A stretch of 35,427 nucleotides of DNA from Deltaproteobacteria bacterium (GTDB lineage: Bacteria > JAEEML01), in NCBI GenBank assembly GCA_016283195.1, contig JAEEML010000095.1:1-35427 (forward strand), written 5' to 3'. A model generated the notes under the pieces. The model was not told the origin of the DNA. It saw only the letters and a program-made list of their open reading frames with translations, and did no database searches. A program made the position numbers and the translations under genes. Below, piece after piece: positions 14,958 through 23,523 of this stretch; positions within the stretch are counted from its first letter, which is position 1, and each line of letters starts with the position of its first letter.

Positions 14958-16385
14958 TTAGCTGCGGCGCAGAAGCTTTTCTATAGCATTTACGGCTTCT
15001 AAAATCTCGGCATCGCTTTTGCCGATAAGACTTTCGATTTTGCGGCAGGCACTCATGATGGTGGTGTGATCCTTGCGCTTAAAATCTTTGGCCAAAGCCG
15101 GGTAGCTGGTGGGAAGATGTTTGTAACAAAGATACATAGCCAGTTGCCGGGGGCGTACCAACTCTTTAGTGCGGCTACCGGAGGTCAACAATTTGGGATC
15201 AAGGTGGTAGAACTCTGAAACAGCCTCGGTGACATCGGCTACCGAAATTGCCCCTTGAGCAATATCATAGACACCAACCAAGAGCTCCTTGGCATAACTT
15301 GTGGAAAGAGAACGGCCGGTTCTGGCGGATTCAAGACTTAGCCGTTGCAAGGCTCCTTCCAAAGTGCGCACATTGGAGGGCAGGGCACTGGCAATATAAA
15401 AGGCCACATCTTGTGACAATTTAAGATTCATGGTGCTGGCCTTTTTTTGCAAAATGGCTACTTTGGTTTCTAATGCCGGAACCTGAATATCGGCCAGGAG
15501 GCCGGATTGAAAACGGCTGCGCAGACGCTCGGGGATATCCGGCATATCATGCGGCAGTTTGTCGGAAGCAAAAACCAGCTGTTTGCCGTTGTTTTTCATC
15601 GTATTGAAAATATTAAATAATTCGTTTTGTGTGGCTGTCTTGTTGCCGGCGATGAATTGAATATCATCCATTAGGAGTACTTGGCATATTTTGTGATAAC
15701 GAGTGTTAAAAAAGCTCATTTTGTTATCACGCATAGCCCCGATATATTCATCCAAAAACTCATTGGTAGAAAGATAGACAATTGACCAGTCCGGATGACT
15801 GGCGGCTATTTTTTGCCCGATGGCATGCAAAAGATGAGTTTTTCCAAGACCTGATGGGCCGTAAATATAAAGGGGATTATAGCGCTCACCAGGAGCAGCT
15901 GCCACTGCTTGAGCCGCGGCCAGTGCCAGGGCATTGGAGGAGGGGTCGCCGATAAAGGTGTCAAAAGTATAACGCTTATCAAACAAAGAAGAAATGATGG
16001 CCTTAGACTTTTGAACGGGCTTGGCCTCCGGTGGCCGGGAATCCGGTGCTTTGTCATCTTTTTGAGCTATATTATTAGGTTTTTTACGGCTTATAGATTT
16101 CTCATGCCCGGCTGTTTGCGGCGCAATAACCATGTTTAGGTTAACCGGTGAGCCAACTATTTTTGAGAGCTCATCGCGGATAAGTGGGGCATAATTATTT
16201 GATTGTACCCAGTCTTCTATAAAACCGTTTTCCACAGCCAGCGTGATGGTGCCGTTATCAAAAGAGAGCGGTTTCATACAGGCGAAAAAATTATAAGTGA
16301 ATGTACTGTAGCTACCGCTTATCAGCTGCAGAAATTCCTGCCATAGCTCCGTTGCCTTTTGAGAGCTCATTGCCTCATCCGTCAT
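14958..16385 (-). CDS. dnaA: Chromosomal replication initiator DnaA
   Basis: A 475-residue protein with all four domains. Domain I (about 10-90) binds DnaB or partners. A Lys/Pro-rich linker covers 95-130. The AAA+ domain has Walker A GPSGLGKTH (176-184), Walker B LLMDDIQF (237-244) and the arginine-finger region PERLRSRF. Domain IV carries the DnaA-box signature, FKRKDHTTIMSACRKI (435-450). There GGR, usual before DHTT, is replaced by KRK, so base contact would use Lys438 in place of Arg399 of E. coli. dnaN, recF and gyrB are not adjacent, unlike the common origin-linked arrangement. SD GGAGG lies about 11 bases before the start. The next gene is an acyl-AMP ligase. Confidence 0.96.
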   Translation of the reverse strand: MTDEAMSSQKATELWQEFLQLISGSYSTFTYNFFACMKPLSFDNGTITLAVENGFIEDWVQSNNYAPLIRDELSKIVGSPVNLNMVIAPQTAGHEKSISRKKPNNIAQKDDKAPDSRPPEAKPVQKSKAIISSLFDKRYTFDTFIGDPSSNALALAAAQAVAAAPGERYNPLYIYGPSGLGKTHLLHAIGQKIAASHPDWSIVYLSTNEFLDEYIGAMRDNKMSFFNTRYHKICQVLLMDDIQFIAGNKTATQNELFNIFNTMKNNGKQLVFASDKLPHDMPDIPERLRSRFQSGLLADIQVPALETKVAILQKKASTMNLKLSQDVAFYIASALPSNVRTLEGALQRLSLESARTGRSLSTSYAKELLVGVYDIAQGAISVADVTEAVSEFYHLDPKLLTSGSRTKELVRPRQLAMYLCYKHLPTSYPALAKDFKRKDHTTIMSACRKIESLIGKSDAEILEAVNAIEKLLRRS

Positions 16386-16410
16386 ACGCGCTCTTTCCTC
16401 CTGCCGAAGA

Positions 16411-16438
16411 TCTATAAGGATCTGTTGGCGGCTATCAA
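16411..16438 (-). promoter_or_regulatory. Possible dnaA promoter
   Basis: Minus strand: TTGATA (16438-16433), 16-bp spacer, TATAGA (16416-16411), within the 93-bp gap upstream of dnaA. No clear DnaA box (TTATCCACA-like) was seen in this gap. Confidence 0.4.
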
Positions 16439-16478
16439 AGAACCATTACCCGAAGATGGTCCTCAAGACAAGTTTTCG

Positions 16479-16754
16479 TCAGTTTGCATATTCGCCGTCA
16501 GCGCCCAGCCAATAAGTTGGGCTCTTCCCCTCTTTTAGAGGCTCTTCCCGACCGGCAGCGGCTAAAAGTTGCCAATAAAAGAGCCAACTGGCAGCTGTGC
16601 CGGAGTCACTAAATGGATAAGCCTGCTTTACCAAAAGGGCGCCGGAACTATCGTTTACACTTAAACCGAGTGCCAGTTTGCCGGTTTCCTCGCATAAATC
16701 AAAGGTGAAATAGAGGTTATCGTTATAATAGGCTCTCTTTTGCTCTCTTAACAT
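16479..16754 (-). CDS. Small protein of unknown function upstream of dnaA
   Basis: A 91-residue protein, clearly translated to judge by AAGGAGG seven bases before the ATG at 16754. It begins with charged residues, then NDNLYFTFDLCEETGKLALGLSVNDSSGALLVKQAYPF, which looks like a small beta-sheet fold; then SGTAASWLFYWQLLAAAG, an amphipathic helix, and ends GKSPTYWLGADGEYAN. There is no signal peptide or membrane helix. I recognise no family. It lies 93 bp upstream of dnaA on the same strand, and dnaA may also be read from its promoter. Its leader carries a striking hairpin. Confidence 0.7.
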   Translation of the reverse strand: MLREQKRAYYNDNLYFTFDLCEETGKLALGLSVNDSSGALLVKQAYPFSDSGTAASWLFYWQLLAAAGREEPLKEGKSPTYWLGADGEYAN

Positions 16755-16766
16755 GTGAACCTCCTT

Positions 16767-16784
16767 AGTGGCTCCTTGGCCACT
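16767..16784 (-). promoter_or_regulatory. Leader hairpin with CAAGGA loop before the 91-aa gene
   Basis: On the mRNA: AGTGGC-CAAGGA-GCCACT, a perfect 6-bp stem with a 6-base loop holding ANGGA. It is followed at once by the true SD AAGGAGG, so there are two GGA motifs about 13 bases apart. This is the arrangement of CsrA/RsmA-repressed leaders; the regulator itself is not in the window. Confidence 0.45.
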
Positions 16785-16793
16785 GCATTAACC

Positions 16794-16821
16794 AATATAC
16801 CGAAATATGAGTGAATGTAAA
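16794..16821 (-). promoter_or_regulatory. Candidate promoter of the 91-aa gene
   Basis: Minus strand: TTTACA (16821-16816), 16-bp spacer, TATATT (16799-16794). It is placed just upstream of the hairpin and SD. Confidence 0.5.
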
Positions 16822-16932
16822 AAAATAGGCGCAAAAGTGGGAGTGTGTAGGTGTATGTATGTCAATAAAATAGGCAAATCACGAGTTTCTTTAGTTAATA
16901 AAAGAGGTAAGAAAGAAAAAATAATAATTATA

Positions 16933-16997
16933 CCTTGCAAACAAGGAGTTTTTGTGCCAATTTCCGGCTTGTTTTGCCCCAATAAGGGGCCAAAAAC
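16933..16997 (+). promoter_or_regulatory. Structured leader of infA
   Basis: Two stem-loops precede infA. CCTTG-CAAA-CAAGG (16933-16946) is followed by AGTTTTT. A longer one at 16971-16996 pairs CCCC with GGGG plus flanking G-C and T-A pairs. Between them, an AAGGAG five bases before a GTG at 16954 could start a 29-residue leader peptide ending at 17043, overlapping the infA start out of frame. The rest of 16755-17015 is AT-rich and holds nothing else I can support except the divergent promoter and leader of the 91-aa gene. Confidence 0.3.
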
Positions 16998-17015
16998 CGA
17001 TACATTCGAGGAACT

Positions 17016-17234
17016 ATGGCGAAAGAAGAAAATATTCAAGTAGACGGGCGGGTGCTGGAAGCTCTCCCCAACGCGATGTTCACGGTGGAACTTGATAACG
17101 GGCACAAGGTTTTAGCCCATGTTTCCGGCAAAATGCGTAAGTTTTTTATCCGCATTTTACCAGGTGACAAAGTGACTATCGAGCTCTCCCCTTATGATCT
17201 CACACGGGGGCGCATAGTTTATCGCGCTCGCTGA
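17016..17234 (+). CDS. infA: Translation initiation factor IF-1
   Basis: A 72-residue protein of standard length made of a single S1/OB-fold domain. Typical features: [22 protein letters not shown], the [24 protein letters not shown] core, [24 protein letters not shown]-1 binds the 30S A site and assists IF-2 and IF-3 in start selection. It is not in a ribosomal-protein operon here; mutM follows 32 bp downstream on the same strand. SD GAGGA lies 5 bases before the ATG. Confidence 0.96.
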   Translation: MAKEENIQVDGRVLEALPNAMFTVELDNGHKVLAHVSGKMRKFFIRILPGDKVTIELSPYDLTRGRIVYRAR

Positions 17235-17266
17235 GTTTTCACTCAAGCACATTTTGTGGAGCAGAT

Positions 17267-18058
17267 ATGCCGGAATTGCCGGAAGTCGAGACAATGATGC
17301 GCTCTTTGGGCGACCTTAAGGGCGATGCTTTGCTCTCTTTTGATTTTTTCTGGCCGCGGCAGGTAGAGCCCTCTCCGGCTATATTTAAGGAAAAGCTCAC
17401 CGGCGCAATAATTAAAGAAATAAAAAGGCGCGGAAAATATATCTGCCTTTTTACCGATAAGGGGCTTCTCGCAATTCATCCGCGCATGTCGGGCTCTTTG
17501 GCGGTTTTGCCGGAAGAAGTGCCATTAGGTAAACATACGCGCCTAGTAGCGCACCTTTCAGGCAGCAAAAAATTGCAATTCGATGATGCGCGTAAATTCG
17601 GGCGCTGGAAGTTTTTGCCCCCGGGGGCAGATATTCCCGGCGTTGGTGTGGAGCCATTTTCGCCGCAATTTACCGCAGAGTGGCTTTATGACACTCTAAA
17701 AGAGCAAAAAAAGAAGCCTTTAAAGGCCTTATTGCTTGATCAAAGCCTGCTTTGCGGTCTCGGCAATATTTATAGCGACGAAGTGCTTTTTGCCGCCGGT
17801 ATTCATCCCGCCCGCCCGGGGAGTGCTGTAACCATTAATGAGTGTAAAGCTTTACAAGAGGCGGTGCTGGCCATTTTAAGTAAAGCCATTGAGCTTAAGG
17901 GTACCAGCTTTGATTGGGCCTATGGCGGCGGCTCCATGCAAAATAATCTCATGGTTTACGGGCGGGCGGGAAAGCCTTGCAAAAACTGCGGCACTTTGCT
18001 TGAAAGTGTAAAAATCGGCGGGCGGCGCAGCGTCTTTTGCCAAAAATGTCAGAAATAA
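17267..18058 (+). CDS. mutM: Formamidopyrimidine-DNA glycosylase
   Basis: Removes 8-oxoguanine and other oxidised purines and nicks the abasic site. The 263-residue protein has the N-terminal catalytic Pro2-Glu3 (after Met removal), Lys57 (RRGKYI), the IHPRMSGSL strand, DDARKFGRW, the helix-two-turn-helix region LLCGLGNIYSDEVLFAAGIHP, and a C-terminal zinc finger with Cys-Lys-Asn-Cys and Cys-Gln-Lys-Cys (GGRRSVFCQKCQK). All key residues are present. The glycine-rich AYGGGSMQNNLMVYGR region fits Fpg better than Nei. It converges on moxR with a hairpin between the stops. Confidence 0.95.
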   Translation: MPELPEVETMMRSLGDLKGDALLSFDFFWPRQVEPSPAIFKEKLTGAIIKEIKRRGKYICLFTDKGLLAIHPRMSGSLAVLPEEVPLGKHTRLVAHLSGSKKLQFDDARKFGRWKFLPPGADIPGVGVEPFSPQFTAEWLYDTLKEQKKKPLKALLLDQSLLCGLGNIYSDEVLFAAGIHPARPGSAVTINECKALQEAVLAILSKAIELKGTSFDWAYGGGSMQNNLMVYGRAGKPCKNCGTLLESVKIGGRRSVFCQKCQK

Positions 18059-18062
18059 AGCG

Positions 18063-18091
18063 GCCTAAAGAGTAAATGACCTCTTTACGGC
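18063..18091. terminator. Bidirectional terminator-like hairpin between mutM and moxR
   Basis: TAAAGAG (18066-18072) and CTCTTTA (18081-18087) form a perfect 7-bp stem with an 8-base loop, extendable by GCC/GGC past one bulged base. It lies between convergent stops and overlaps the moxR stop. No clear T-run follows, so it may act mainly as a 3'-end stabiliser. Confidence 0.5.
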
Positions 18092-19035
18092 ACAGCCACC
18101 AGATGCACAATTTGCTTTAGCACTTCATCGCTGGTTACTCCCTCGGCTTGGGCCGCAAAACTAAGCCCCAAGCGGTGGCGCCAGCAATCAAAAATCATTT
18201 TTTGCACATCATCGGGAGTAACATAATCGCGCCCGGCCAGATAAGCCGCCGCCCGCGAGGCCTCGGCCAAATGAATAAGGCCGCGCGGCGAAATACCATA
18301 TACCAGCAAATCGGCTACCTGATCCAGGGCATAGCGCTTGGGCGCGCGTGTTACCGCCACCAAATCAAGCAGATAGTTTCTAACTTCAGGGGAAAAATTC
18401 ACCTTTTTTACGGCTGCTACATGCTCGGCTAGTTTATCGCTCGTAAGTTCGGGAGGCAAAGGCGCAGCTAAGCGGCCGCTAAGAGCCGCATCGAGCATGG
18501 ATCTTTCGGCCTCTCTTACAGGATAATCCACGCGCACTTTAAAGAGGAATCTATCCAGCTGCGCTTCCGGCAATTGATAGGTTCCCTCTTGCTCCAGGGG
18601 ATTTTGGGTGGCCAAAACCACAAAAGGCTCCGGCAATTTAAGCGTCTCTTCGGCAATGGTCACTCCGCGTTCGGCCATGGCTTCCAAAAGGGCGCTCTGC
18701 ACTTTGGCCGGAGCGCGGTTTATCTCATCAGCCAAAACAATGTTAGCAAAAACCGGCCCTCTATGGATGGTAAAATCCATTTTATCGGGGCGCAAAACCT
18801 GGATGCCAATGAGATCACTGGGGAGTAAATCCGGAGTAAACTGAATGCGCGAAAATTTAAGGCCGAGTGCACTGGCAAAGGCCCGCACAGCGGTGGTTTT
18901 GGCCACCCCGGGAACGCCCTCCAGGAGCACATGGCCGGAAGTCAAAAGAGCTATTAATAGGCGCTCAAAAAGGGCATCCTGTCCATAAACCGTCTGGCCC
19001 AGTTTTTTTAATAAAGCTTGCAATTCTTCGTGCAT
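18085..19035 (-). CDS. MoxR-family AAA+ ATPase
   Basis: The start is the ATG at 19035 (SD AAGGAG, which overlaps the stop of the gene before it); an in-frame GTG/ATG ten codons upstream lies inside the neighbour. The 316-residue protein has Walker A GVPGVAKTT (40-48), Walker B VLADEINRAPAKVQSALLEAM, sensor 1 LATQNPLEQEGTYQLPEAQLDRF and the C-terminal lid with GISPRGLIHLAEASRAAA. MoxR ATPases remodel or activate partner complexes, often with VWA/DUF58 proteins; no such partner is in the window, since the gene ends the operon. It is likely translationally coupled to the PEGA barrel gene. Confidence 0.9.
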   Translation of the reverse strand: MHEELQALLKKLGQTVYGQDALFERLLIALLTSGHVLLEGVPGVAKTTAVRAFASALGLKFSRIQFTPDLLPSDLIGIQVLRPDKMDFTIHRGPVFANIVLADEINRAPAKVQSALLEAMAERGVTIAEETLKLPEPFVVLATQNPLEQEGTYQLPEAQLDRFLFKVRVDYPVREAERSMLDAALSGRLAAPLPPELTSDKLAEHVAAVKKVNFSPEVRNYLLDLVAVTRAPKRYALDQVADLLVYGISPRGLIHLAEASRAAAYLAGRDYVTPDDVQKMIFDCWRHRLGLSFAAQAEGVTSDEVLKQIVHLVAVP

Positions 19036-19045
19036 TAAAGGCTCC

Positions 19046-19828
19046 TTAGCGTTTGCCACGGCCATAGAGATTTATCTGCCATTCCAAGAGTAAATGGTGG
19101 CCGGGAGAACGGGCAATATCAAACTCGTAGCGCAAATTTAAAAGAAAATGGGTGCCAAGATAAAAGCCCAGCCGGGCATAGAGACCGCCGCCGGCCATAA
19201 GTTCATAGCTTGGATAAAGCTGGCCGCCGATAAAGCCGAAAAGGCCGCCGGAAATAAGCATATAAAAGCCGGTCCAAAAGGCGCCGCCGTAAATATGCGA
19301 ACGAATAGCTGCAACCGCAAGCTGGCCACTGCGTGGCTCAAAAAATATGCGCACCGGCAAGAGACCTATTTCTATAGGTAAATAGGCCTTGGGGGCCAAA
19401 AGCTCAAGGCGGGCTAAATCTAAAATCAGCTGTGGTTTTATTCCGGCCTTGGCCATAAAGCCCACCCCGCCCGGTTCCAAAGTCAGCCAGCGTCCGCGCC
19501 GCTGTAATTCCTGAGGAATATTTTTAAAATAACCGCCGGCTGTAGGAAATTTAGGTAAGAGCTGAAAATTAAGCGCCACTTCATTGCCACCTGGAATATC
19601 TACTTCACCGCTTAGGGCTTCGTAACCGGCTCTAACAATGGTGTATTTGTGGCGCCCGGCTTCCAGCGGCCAAGGCGGCGCCGATAGAATTTCCGCTCCG
19701 TCTATGGTTATATGAGTCGCCGCGTCAAACGGCGAGCCGCTCACAGTGAGGCGGCCATAGGCAAAAAGGGGGATACTGTGAAACGATAAAAGCAGAAAGA
19801 GAAAAACAGCCGCTTTTATTTTATACAT
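19046..19828 (-). CDS. Secreted protein with PEGA-like domain and C-terminal barrel-like region
   Basis: A 260-residue protein with a signal peptide (1-24, ending LFAYG). Residues about 25-95 look like a PEGA domain: GRLTVSGSPFDAATHITIDG, LEAGRHKYTIVRAGYEALSGEVDI, with the usual Pro-x-x-Gly-like beta pattern. The rest contains glycine-rich aromatic strands (HIYGGAFWTGFYMLISGGLFGFIGGQLYPSYELMAGGGLYARLG) ending LLLEWQINLYGRGKR, consistent with a small outer-membrane barrel or a membrane-inserted region. Function unknown. It starts 3 bp after queF and its stop codon overlaps the moxR SD, so it belongs to the operon of the receiver protein, queF and moxR. Confidence 0.65.
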   Translation of the reverse strand: MYKIKAAVFLFLLLSFHSIPLFAYGRLTVSGSPFDAATHITIDGAEILSAPPWPLEAGRHKYTIVRAGYEALSGEVDIPGGNEVALNFQLLPKFPTAGGYFKNIPQELQRRGRWLTLEPGGVGFMAKAGIKPQLILDLARLELLAPKAYLPIEIGLLPVRIFFEPRSGQLAVAAIRSHIYGGAFWTGFYMLISGGLFGFIGGQLYPSYELMAGGGLYARLGFYLGTHFLLNLRYEFDIARSPGHHLLLEWQINLYGRGKR

Positions 19829-19831
19829 GAA

Positions 19832-20188
19832 TTACGGCTCGTTATACTCCGCCACCACATTGGTGGAAATGCCGCCTCTAACCAAAAAATCGCCTTTAAC
19901 TTCCAGGTGATGGGGCTTTAAAACGGCTGCTAAATCGTCACAAATTTGGTTAATAACCGCCTCATGGAAACAGCCCTCTTCGCGGAAAGTCCAAAGGTAG
20001 AGTTTTAATGATTTTAGCTCCAAGATATATTCTGCCGGTTCATAGCTGATATAAATAGTAGCAAAATCCGGTTGCCCGGTCATAGGGCAAAGGCAGGTAA
20101 ATTCCGGCGAGGAAATATTAACTTTGTAGCGCCGTTCTTTTTTAGGATTGGGTTTTACAACGAGTTCTTTACTGGGTACAGAAGACAT
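19832..20188 (-). CDS. queF: NADPH-dependent 7-cyano-7-deazaguanine reductase (short type)
   Basis: Reduces preQ0 to preQ1 in queuosine synthesis. At 118 residues it belongs to the short, YkvM-like single-domain class. The active-site Cys34 and Asp41 lie in FTCLCPMTGQPDFATIYI, spaced as Cys55 and Asp62 in B. subtilis QueF. The NADPH motif ELKSLKLYLWTFR and the substrate Glu-His pair (CFHE) follow, then EVKGDFLVRGG. SD GAGGTG precedes the ATG at 20188. It is placed 18 bp behind a large receiver/TPR gene and just before a PEGA barrel gene, with no other queuosine gene in the window. Confidence 0.94.
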   Translation of the reverse strand: MSSVPSKELVVKPNPKKERRYKVNISSPEFTCLCPMTGQPDFATIYISYEPAEYILELKSLKLYLWTFREEGCFHEAVINQICDDLAAVLKPHHLEVKGDFLVRGGISTNVVAEYNEP

Positions 20189-20206
20189 ATATTACACCTC
20201 GGTATT

Positions 20207-23200
20207 TTATAGTTTTTCAATAAGTTCGCGCACTTCGGCAGCATGGGTGCCATTTGGCGCCAGTTTTAAATAATTGGTATAAGCCTTTTTGGCGGTGGGA
20301 TTCTGGCCTATAGCCTGGTAAGCACGGCCGAGGACTAACCAGCCCTGCGGGTCGCGTTTATTGAGCTGTACGCCGTCACGCACAATAGCTATGGCTTTAC
20401 TGGCTTGTTTGTCGTCTATATAAGCGGAGCCCAGTTTAATAAGCAATTTAGCATTTTGCCCATCAAGCTCCCGGGCTTTTTCATATTCGGCTATAGCGGC
20501 TTTTAGTTTGCCGCGTTTTTCCAGTATTTCCCCTTGCGAGAAATGCTTTGCAGCTTGAGCCTTGGGATCAACCGCCGCCGCCGGGGCGGGAGCCGGAGCT
20601 GTGGCTTTAGGTTTGGCCTCTGTTTCGGCTTTGCGCTCGGCCTTAGGCTCTTTGGGCTCGATTTTGGCTGTCTTGGTTTCGGCTTTATGTGGCTTAGTTT
20701 CGGCTTTGCGCTCAGTTTTGGGCTCAGTTTTGGCCACTGCCGGCTCTTTTACCTCTTTTTTGGGCTCTACTGCCGGCTCTTCTTTAACCACCGGCGGCTC
20801 ATCTTGAACATGGGCCACATTTTCCGGCAATTTGGGCGGCGGAGGCGGCAATTTTACTTCTTCGGCCGGTTCGTCCTGCTTGGCGTCGTGCTTATTTTCC
20901 TGGGCGGCCTCGGAAGGTTGCTCTTGGTTTGGTGCTTCGGTATTTGCGGCATCCACAGCTTGCGGGATTTCGCCGCTCGGTTTGTCAGGAGCCTTGGCCA
21001 TATTGTTTTCAAGGGCTGTGGCTACGGGCGTTTCCTGGCCTTTATGATCAGCATCGCCGCTAAACATTATAACCAAAAGAAAGACAAACAAGGCTATAGC
21101 TGCACCGGCGGCAATTTTTATAATGAGCTTTTTCTTTTGCTGGCTGGCGATAAACTGGTTATCAAGAGAATCAGGCACAAAATTGGGATCGGTCTGCTCT
21201 TGGGCCTGGGCCATTTCTCCCGCAGAGAGCCTGCCGACAAAAGTCGAACTTTGATTTATAGACGCCGGCTGACTGGGCTTTAAATGCTCCATAGCCTTGG
21301 CCGGCAGGGGCTCGTAATCATCATCGTCATCGTCGTCTTCATCAATCGGATCTGGTGCAAATGCTCTAAAAACAATAGTTTCCGGGCGTTCTCCCCTAAC
21401 TATTGGTGGGCGCGGTTTGCTGACCGATAGCGGCGCCTTTGCGGCTACCGGTGCTGGTTCTGCTTCAGGAAGTGGCTCGCTGGGAGTGGTCTCATCGGGC
21501 ATAACTACCGGAGCCGGTGCTGGTATTTCTTCCGGCACTGGGGCGCTCGGTGTTGTTTCGTCGGCCATTGGCTCTGGAGCTATTGGCTCAGGTTGCTGCT
21601 CTTCTGGTAGCGGCTCGGTCGGCGTGGTTTCATCGGCCATGGGCATGGGCGGCGCTAGAGGTTCCGAAGTAACAGGCTGTGCGGCTGTCGGCATTGGCTC
21701 CGGTTGTGCCGGCTCCGGCATGGCAGCTTCTATTGGTTGCTGTACTTCCTGCGCTATATGCTGAGGAATATCATTGCTCCCGGCTGTTTCCGGCGCCTCC
21801 TCGGCTTTTGGTTCCTGATTAGCCTGGGCCGGCTCTGGTAATTCGGCTAGCGGGGTAACAGAAGCTGCTTCTTCGGTTACAGGCTTTTGGGGCATATAAT
21901 ATGGCGGATAAGCCGGTGGTACCGGTGCTGCTCCGGCTGGCTGATTGGGCAGCGGCGGATAAGAATATGGCGGCATGGGCATACCGGGCATGGGGTATGG
22001 ATATGGATATCCCGGCGGCGGCTGGGTTATTGGCGCTCCAGCAGCCGGCGGCACCGGCGGATAACCCTGTGGCGGCTGCGCCATGGGCATACCGGGCATA
22101 GGATATGGATACGGATAAGGCAGCGGCATTGGCTGCTCTTTGGAGAGAGGCTGGCCATCAGGCCCCAGCGCTGCTTGAGGAGGCACCGGCGGATACCAAT
22201 AACCGCCGTAATATGGCGGCACCGGCGGATAACCGACAGGTGGTACTCCTCCGCCTATTGGCTGCTGATTAGGTGCTCCCGGATAGGGATAATTAGGGGC
22301 CCCGTAGGGCGGCGGATAAGGATACCCTGGATTTTGTTGCTGCTGTGCCTGCTGCTCCTGAGATTGCTGCTCCGGCAAAGGCTGTTCGCTCATAAGATCG
22401 CTGCTGGAGCCGGGGATATCTTTGGACGCCGCTTTCCCTTCTTGAAAAGCTTCTTCCGACTCGTTTTCGCCATCATCGGAAGCCGGCAACATGGTGACAT
22501 TTTGAATAAGTCCTTCAAAATAGAGCTTGGAAATCAAATTCAAGCTTTCAAGATCGCCAAAATCGCATAGATCAACAACATCGAGTATTGTGTGCTCACC
22601 GTCGAAAAGGCGCAGCATAACATCGAGTTCATCGGGAATTTCCGAAAGACGGCTTGCCAGTTCGGTAAAATCAATATCCAGTTTGCTATCGAGCGGTGGG
22701 AGTTGCTCCAAAAAGCGCCCCCACTCATCAACTCGCCGCATACCTTCCATAAGAAGGCCCTGGATAGTCATTTGAATGACTTCCGGCCGGGAAATGGGGC
22801 GGAAATCAACTTCAAAAGTGCCCTCATTCCACACTAAGAGGCGATAGACGGCGCGTTCTCCCTTGAGGCGCCCCAGTTCGGCATCAATAATTTTGCCGTT
22901 TACAAAATAAAGCTCGGCTTTTTTGTGATTAGCTTCATTGTTAACATAAATAATGCCGCTTTTGCGCCCCATTTCTACGGTTTGCAAAAGGTCAACCACG
23001 CTGACATCGGCCAAATTACCCTGGAATTTGGTTTTCGAAGCCTGGCGGGCAATTTCCTCTTTGTCCTTTTTTTCCAAAAGGATTTTTATGCGCGTGACAA
23101 TCTCTTTTATGTAAATGGGCTTGGTGAGATAATCTTCCACGCCAAGTTCCAGGCCGTGTACCTTTTCCTGCAAGGTTTTTTCGCTGGTTAAAAAGATGAA

Positions 23201-23437
23201 GGGAATAGTAATAAAGCGCACATCATCTTTTAATGTTTTACACAGCTCAAAACCATCCATCTGCTCCATTTTAGTCTCTGAAATAACTAAATCAGGAACA
23301 GAAAGTTTAACTTTTTCCAAGGCTTGCAAGCCGTTGGTGGCGGTGGTTATGGAAAAGCCGGCCTTTTTAAGCGAGACTTCAAGGACGCGCAAACTTTTTT
23401 CATCATTATCGACTAAAAGCAGATGTTTCTTGGCCAC
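20207..23437 (-). CDS. Pseudo-receiver/DUF4388/TPR membrane protein
   Basis: A 1076-residue protein starting at GTG (SD GGAGA). Residues 1-120 form a receiver domain with acidic pair Asp10/Asp12, Thr84 and Lys106, but the phospho-acceptor position is Glu54 (VISETKM, codon GAG) instead of Asp. Residues about 138-310 are DUF4388 (PATAN-like), common in myxobacteria and other delta-type lineages. Residues about 360-540 are rich in Pro and Tyr (PYPYP, PPVPP). Repeats of [13 protein letters not shown] follow, then an acidic stretch, one membrane helix (about 767-791), an Ala/Lys/Glu-rich rod and TPR repeats (about 969-1076). The membrane helix implies the receiver half and TPR half lie on opposite sides. 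Likely a signalling scaffold; the partner is unknown. Confidence 0.88.
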   Translation of the reverse strand: MAKKHLLLVDNDEKSLRVLEVSLKKAGFSITTATNGLQALEKVKLSVPDLVISETKMEQMDGFELCKTLKDDVRFITIPFIFLTSEKTLQEKVHGLELGVEDYLTKPIYIKEIVTRIKILLEKKDKEEIARQASKTKFQGNLADVSVVDLLQTVEMGRKSGIIYVNNEANHKKAELYFVNGKIIDAELGRLKGERAVYRLLVWNEGTFEVDFRPISRPEVIQMTIQGLLMEGMRRVDEWGRFLEQLPPLDSKLDIDFTELASRLSEIPDELDVMLRLFDGEHTILDVVDLCDFGDLESLNLISKLYFEGLIQNVTMLPASDDGENESEEAFQEGKAASKDIPGSSSDLMSEQPLPEQQSQEQQAQQQQNPGYPYPPPYGAPNYPYPGAPNQQPIGGGVPPVGYPPVPPYYGGYWYPPVPPQAALGPDGQPLSKEQPMPLPYPYPYPMPGMPMAQPPQGYPPVPPAAGAPITQPPPGYPYPYPMPGMPMPPYSYPPLPNQPAGAAPVPPAYPPYYMPQKPVTEEAASVTPLAELPEPAQANQEPKAEEAPETAGSNDIPQHIAQEVQQPIEAAMPEPAQPEPMPTAAQPVTSEPLAPPMPMADETTPTEPLPEEQQPEPIAPEPMADETTPSAPVPEEIPAPAPVVMPDETTPSEPLPEAEPAPVAAKAPLSVSKPRPPIVRGERPETIVFRAFAPDPIDEDDDDDDDYEPLPAKAMEHLKPSQPASINQSSTFVGRLSAGEMAQAQEQTDPNFVPDSLDNQFIASQQKKKLIIKIAAGAAIALFVFLLVIMFSGDADHKGQETPVATALENNMAKAPDKPSGEIPQAVDAANTEAPNQEQPSEAAQENKHDAKQDEPAEEVKLPPPPPKLPENVAHVQDEPPVVKEEPAVEPKKEVKEPAVAKTEPKTERKAETKPHKAETKTAKIEPKEPKAERKAETEAKPKATAPAPAPAAAVDPKAQAAKHFSQGEILEKRGKLKAAIAEYEKARELDGQNAKLLIKLGSAYIDDKQASKAIAIVRDGVQLNKRDPQGWLVLGRAYQAIGQNPTAKKAYTNYLKLAPNGTHAAEVRELIEKL

Positions 23438-23478
23438 TATCTTTCTCCGAAATTGCCTAGATATGGCAAGCCGTCGGT

Positions 23479-23507
23479 AATATAGGCCAATATTGCGCTA
23501 AGGTCAA
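23479..23507 (-). promoter_or_regulatory. Candidate promoter of the receiver-queF-PEGA-moxR operon
   Basis: Minus strand: TTGACC (23507-23502), 17-bp spacer, TATATT (23484-23479), in the 86-bp gap between trxB and the receiver gene. It gives the downstream four genes their own start site. Confidence 0.6.
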
Positions 23508-23523
23508 AGAGTGTTCACAAAAT

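Noticed and set aside
16807-17043. 78-aa frame before infA
   Set aside because: AT-rich, no SD at its ATG, and it overlaps the infA start. Only its last 29 codons, from a GTG with an SD, deserve mention.
20534-22570. Several long plus-strand frames opposite the receiver/TPR gene
   Set aside because: They are shadows of a Pro/Ala/Glu-rich reading frame; their products are low-complexity Gly/Leu/Arg or Ser/Gly runs with no SD or domain.
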